A DNA stretch of 64,000 nucleotides from Sequoia sempervirens (lineage: Eukaryota; Streptophyta; Pinopsida; Cupressales; Cupressaceae): positions 219,180,162 to 219,244,161 of the forward strand of contig VDFB02373365.1 in the NCBI GenBank assembly GCA_007258455.2, written 5' to 3'. The notes beneath the pieces are model-generated. The model did not search any database, was not told where the DNA came from, and saw only the letters and a list, made by a program, of their open reading frames with translations. This document shows positions 60,639-64,000 of the stretch, in pieces. A program made the position numbers and the translations under genes. How positions within the stretch are numbered: position 1 is the first letter of the stretch; every line of letters starts with the position of its first letter.

Positions 60639-60797
60639 CACTGACTTTAGCACCACATTTTAGCCCTAAATGTAATATGTTTGGGGTGAAAAAGGTGGCA
60701 CAAAGTGTGCCTAATTTAGTGCCTCGTTTCAGCCCTAAATGTAATATTTTTTGGGTATAAAAGGTGGTACAAACACCTAATTTAGTGCCTAGTAGTG
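60639..60797. repeat. TTTAGTGCC repeat block with CACTG...TAGTG ends
   Basis: It starts CACTGACTTTAGCACC and ends TTTAGTGCCTAGTAGTG. Inside are two tandem units of about 66 bp (CAGCCCTAAATGTAATAT ... ACCTAATTTAGTGCCT). The CACTR...YAGTG ends are the hallmark of CACTA elements, so this could be a tiny CACTA-type derivative or one terminus of a larger one. The flanks TAA and AAA do not match exactly. Confidence 0.4.
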
Positions 60798-61339
60798 AAA
60801 AATGATGTATTTTGCTTGGAAATTGATAAATAAATTGATCCTAAATTGACTTCATCTTTATATGTTCCAAGGAAGTAATCATGGTTATTTATTTTATCTA
60901 TTCCTTATCCCATGTCAATTTTGTGGGTGTAAAACTCAATCATGGTTAGATTTTTCAACTAAAAAATGACCCCTATATAACTAGATGAGTCATCTAAAGT
61001 GTGAAATATTTCAAATTGCATGTTACAGATTTGTATAAAAGGACAAACCCTAATTCATTACTATCATCTTAGATATAGGGCTTCTTGGGGAATTATTAAA
61101 AATCATCTATGAGAACTAAATAATTATCATGTGACATTGACATTGTATCAACAACCTATGTGTATTGCATGCTTCCTAGACTAGTTTGAGCTCTAGTTGT
61201 CAATATTTTGCATGTAATATTTTTGTGAAGAGGAAAATGTTTCAATGTCCTACTTTTCTTTTTCATAGTGTTTCTTAATGAAAAATAAGTGTATTAAGAA
61301 GATAATTTTATGTGACTATTGTCATTGTCGTGTATTACA
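60798..61339. other. No feature recognised
   Basis: AT-rich DNA without repeats or open frames of note. Confidence 0.4.
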
Positions 61340-61452
61340 GGATCCAAAGGAGGCCATAGAGAGAGGACGTGGATGACGTAGATCTACTAAATTGTAGAGA
61401 GGAAAGTGGGTGGAAATGGATATGACAACGAAATTTACAGATACATTAGAGG
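61340..61452 (+). pseudogene. Exon-like fragment a
   Basis: Lies between TTACAG and AG|GTAAG, good acceptor and donor sites. The frame with stops reads RGKWVEMDMTTKFTDTLE. It resembles fragment b at 61921-62090 in sequence and order, which suggests a duplicated exon. The W-V-E-x-D-M core recalls the start of psq/pogo-type helix-turn-helix regions, but the match is short. Confidence 0.3.
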
Positions 61453-61920
61453 TAAGAAGAGAAAGAAAACTCAACCAAAGGAGGAAGGTGTTTATGAATT
61501 CAAAAATGCTACAGCATAGAGGAGATAAAGTCAATTTTTTTCAATGATTTATCTAAGGTCAAGGGAAAAGTTTGAAAATTAGGATCGCCAAAACATGATA
61601 TTAATATGTCAAATATATGACTAAAGTGACCTTTTGTGTTGGATAGCATATTTGTTGAAATGATATAATTGGTGTACTAAACATTATTTATTATGTTGTT
61701 TATTATTGGGGTGAGATGAGGCCATGGCAATAGATTGTGTCATATCAAATGAGGACACAATAGATGAAGTGAGACATCAGGTATTCAAATTTTGACTTAA
61801 CATAGGAAAAAAATGATCTGATGGAATTTTGTGATATGTCCATATTTGTTCATGGTATTATTGAAATTTATAATGTATTATCCAATCTTGACATAAATTA
61901 ATTCCTGTTGATTATTTTAG

Positions 61921-62090
61921 ATGGAGATTGGAGAAAATGTAGAGCCTAAGCATTCAACTAGCAAAAGAAGATATGTATGTGGCTGTGGACCTAAAACTAG
62001 ATGACAGTGGGTGGAAGAGGATATGAAAATGGATCTTATAGACACAACAAATTATTTCACTAAACAAGAGGTTGGTGAGGACTATTGTAT
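61921..62090 (+). pseudogene. Exon-like fragment b, related to fragment a
   Basis: Follows an acceptor-like TATTTTAG and reads MEIGENVEPKHSTSKRRYV, then QWVEEDMKMDLIDTTNYF after a stop. It shares GTGGGTGGAA and GGATATGA words with fragment a. It is cut at 62091 by TIR element copy 2; the sequence at 62891 may be its continuation. Confidence 0.3.
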
Positions 62091-62890
62091 GGGTATGTGC
62101 AGGATCATGGTGCACCAAAAAGTGGCAATATTATGGGTATTTGTAGGGTATGTGGCTGACAACTTTTTTTTCACCCAAAATTAATGAAACGAAAAGGGTT
62201 TTTAGAGGAGATTCTCAGATTTCCAAAAATAAAAATTATGATTTAATTTGAACTTAATAAATAATTGTTATTCATTTTCTATTAGAATTATGACTAAAGT
62301 CCTGATCGATAGGCTGATTGAAAAACACCTATAACTTTCAAACGGTATCATATTTTTTGAATCTGAAACATGCGTCACATTCTATGCTTCACATACTATA
62401 GGATTAAAAAAAGAAAAATTAAATTTTATGAAGTTTTGACCAAGTTAAGGTGGTCAGAAAGATGAGTTTTTATATTTTCTAAAAGTTGTAATAAAAAATT
62501 CATAATTAATTATTTACTTGGAAAAAAATTACAAAAAATATGCATCACATCTGGACATGAGTCCTCTACTTATATATAAAATCTTACAAAAAAATATTAT
62601 CATTTTATTATGGTTAGGGTGGTCCATGACACCTACTCTTATTTTTCCCGAAATTTAAGCATCTTGTGCATTGAAATTTCAAATTTTCACCAAATAGATT
62701 TTATTTAGAAAAAAATAAACCTAGTATTTTAGAAACTTTATTCAATTTTCCACAAATTCTATTCTTACATATTTTTGAAATAATATAGATAACTTATTCA
62801 AATATTTACGTCAAGTTGCCTAACACTGATTTTTCTGAATTTTTTGCCACTTAAGGGCCTGTTTTTTGCATGATGATCCTGCACATACCC
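62091..62890. mobile_element. Non-autonomous TIR DNA element, copy 2
   Basis: 800 bp with perfect 18-bp terminal inverted repeats GGGTATGTGCAGGATCAT (62091-62108; inverted at 62873-62890). It is a full-length relative of 547-1341. No transposase frame. GTA occurs on both sides (62087-62089, then one base before the left TIR; 62891-62893), but this is not a clean duplication. It separates coding-like fragments of the SET-like gene. Confidence 0.8.
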
Positions 62891-63060
62891 GTACATGGGA
62901 TGAATACTTTGAGAAAATTGTTGTTTTTGGATGTTCTTTATGTTATGGAAAGAAACGATTAAAACGAGCAATTGCACAAAGACATTACATATATGATGAG
63001 CTTCTAGATAGTAGTATGCCTCCTACAATTGATTCAAATACAATAGGAATTATTGTAAGG
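62891..63060 (+). pseudogene. Coding fragment upstream of SET-like region
   Basis: The open frame reads TWDEYFEKIVVFGCSLCYGK, then KRAIAQRHYIYDELLDSSMP up to ATT|GTAAGG, a plausible donor. The ATG at 62866 belongs to the TIR element, so it is not a real start. No domain recognised. It is probably part of the same gene model as the SET-like sequence. Confidence 0.35.
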
Positions 63061-63155
63061 AATTTTACAATTTAATATAAATAACATGTATACTTCATTT
63101 AAACATTATTTTATATTATTTAAATAACTAATTTTTTTCTTAATGGATACTTGCA

Positions 63156-64000
63156 AGATAAATTTCTTGGTTTAAAGTTTCTTGGATCATCGAATTCCAG
63201 CCTAGAGGGAAATGATCATTTATCAGATGATACATCTAACAAAAAAGTGTGCCAATATACTAGCTTGGAAGATGAGGAATTGATGAAAACAAGTCATATA
63301 ATAAGAACCGGTTTAAAGGTGCATAATTTTCTAAAAGACAAGGGGAAGGTGGACTACATACCCTATGAGAATGAATGTGATAGAGATGATGGTTCTCCCC
63401 TGAGTTTGAGATCAATTTACAAAGAGACATTTGATTGTCGACTATATTGCACTTGGCCTAGTGATCAACAACTACCTAGAGTGTACGAGGTGTTTCAATT
63501 TTGGGTATACAGCTACATGATATGAGCCTCCAATATTCATGGAGAAAATTTAGCCTCTTTATTGTCCAAAATGTATATGAGGGATCTAAACATAAAAAAA
63601 ATTTAGAACAAACCACTAGGAGATTAATGCCATATTGTGGTCCATCATATTATAGTGGTGAATGGAGAAGGATACAAGAATATAAGCCTAGCATGTCAAC
63701 ATATGGTCTAAATTCAAATATGTATACACATTGTCTCCAATTGGAAAGTGGAAAATAAATTAATAGAGTTCATCTTATGTATATAGATGGACGTGCATAC
63801 GCACACAAAAATGTTGTAGGATTTATAAATAGTAGTAAGGGAAGGGACCCTAATGTAAGACCAAATTGTCAATTTGTTGAGGTTATAAATGATAAATATG
63901 GAGATATGGAAAGAGATGTTGATATATTTATAATGGTTGAGGCTATTATTGACCTTACCATTGGGGATGAGTTATTGATTGATTACCCCCTTTTAAAACA
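63156..64000 (+). pseudogene. SET-like domain gene fragment, cut by window end
   Basis: After an acceptor-like TTGCAAG, the frame DKFLGLKFLGSSN runs to 63525 (124-codon stretch). Then, in another frame, it runs from about 63501 to the window end with one TAA at 63756. The final part, YIDGRAYAHKNVVGFINSS, PNVRPNCQFVEV and IDLTIGDELLIDY, matches the C-terminal half of SET methyltransferase domains ('yiDg...N..rFiNhS..PN', 'I..GeEL..DY'). The His of the NHS motif is Ser here. The catalytic meaning is uncertain, and the frame change plus stop argue for decay, unless introns explain them. Confidence 0.45.

Overview
This is nuclear DNA from a seed plant with a large, repeat-filled genome. A gymnosperm is plausible but not proven. 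The evidence is an AT-rich background, several LTR retrotransposons nested in one another, tRNA-iMet primer-binding sites (TGGTATCAGAG), a tRNA-derived SINE, TIR elements and a decayed copy of the plant histone chaperone gene SPT16. I find no intact host gene, rRNA or tRNA gene, CRISPR array or bacterial-type operon. Nearly all coding sequence is broken by stops and frameshifts.

Layout. 1-2702: AT-rich DNA with an 0.8-kb TIR element and a SINE-like dimer bounded by a 9-bp target duplication. 2703-26119: one minus-strand LTR retrotransposon, here called A. It has about 4.3-kb LTRs and a short internal region holding only a decayed gag fused to the last piece of pol. Three later insertions sit inside A: a 994-bp TIR element (3145-4138), a 5,037-bp solo LTR of a related family (B, 5486-10522, duplication CTAAT) and a plus-strand Ty3/gypsy chromovirus (C, 13792-21129, duplication AGCTC) that splits A's gag. 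26120-29007: an unrecognised decayed ORF and short repeats. 29013-43059: a 14-kb LTR element (D, duplication CACAT) with 1.0-kb LTRs, a gag of the Tat/Ogre type, no recognisable pol and a 1.46-kb internal tandem duplication. 44398-49600: an LTR element (E) with tRNA-Met PBS, four zinc knuckles and a long acidic ORF but no protease, integrase or RT, sitting in a GA-rich tract. 50025-50960: a 12-bp minisatellite. 52551-57337: a 5'-truncated SPT16 pseudogene in which one segment is present three times (about 290-bp period) and another four times (about 688-bp period). 58440-59260: remnant of a CACTA (En/Spm) type ORF on the minus strand. 61340-64000: exon-like pieces leading to a SET-like domain cut by the window end and interrupted by a second copy of the 0.8-kb TIR element.

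How the parts relate. A, D and E keep packaging-type (gag) sequence and their cis sites but lack a usable pol. If they moved, they probably depended on enzymes supplied in trans by autonomous relatives. C is the only element with all pol domains present, and it too is broken by stops, many of which look like CAG to TAG changes.
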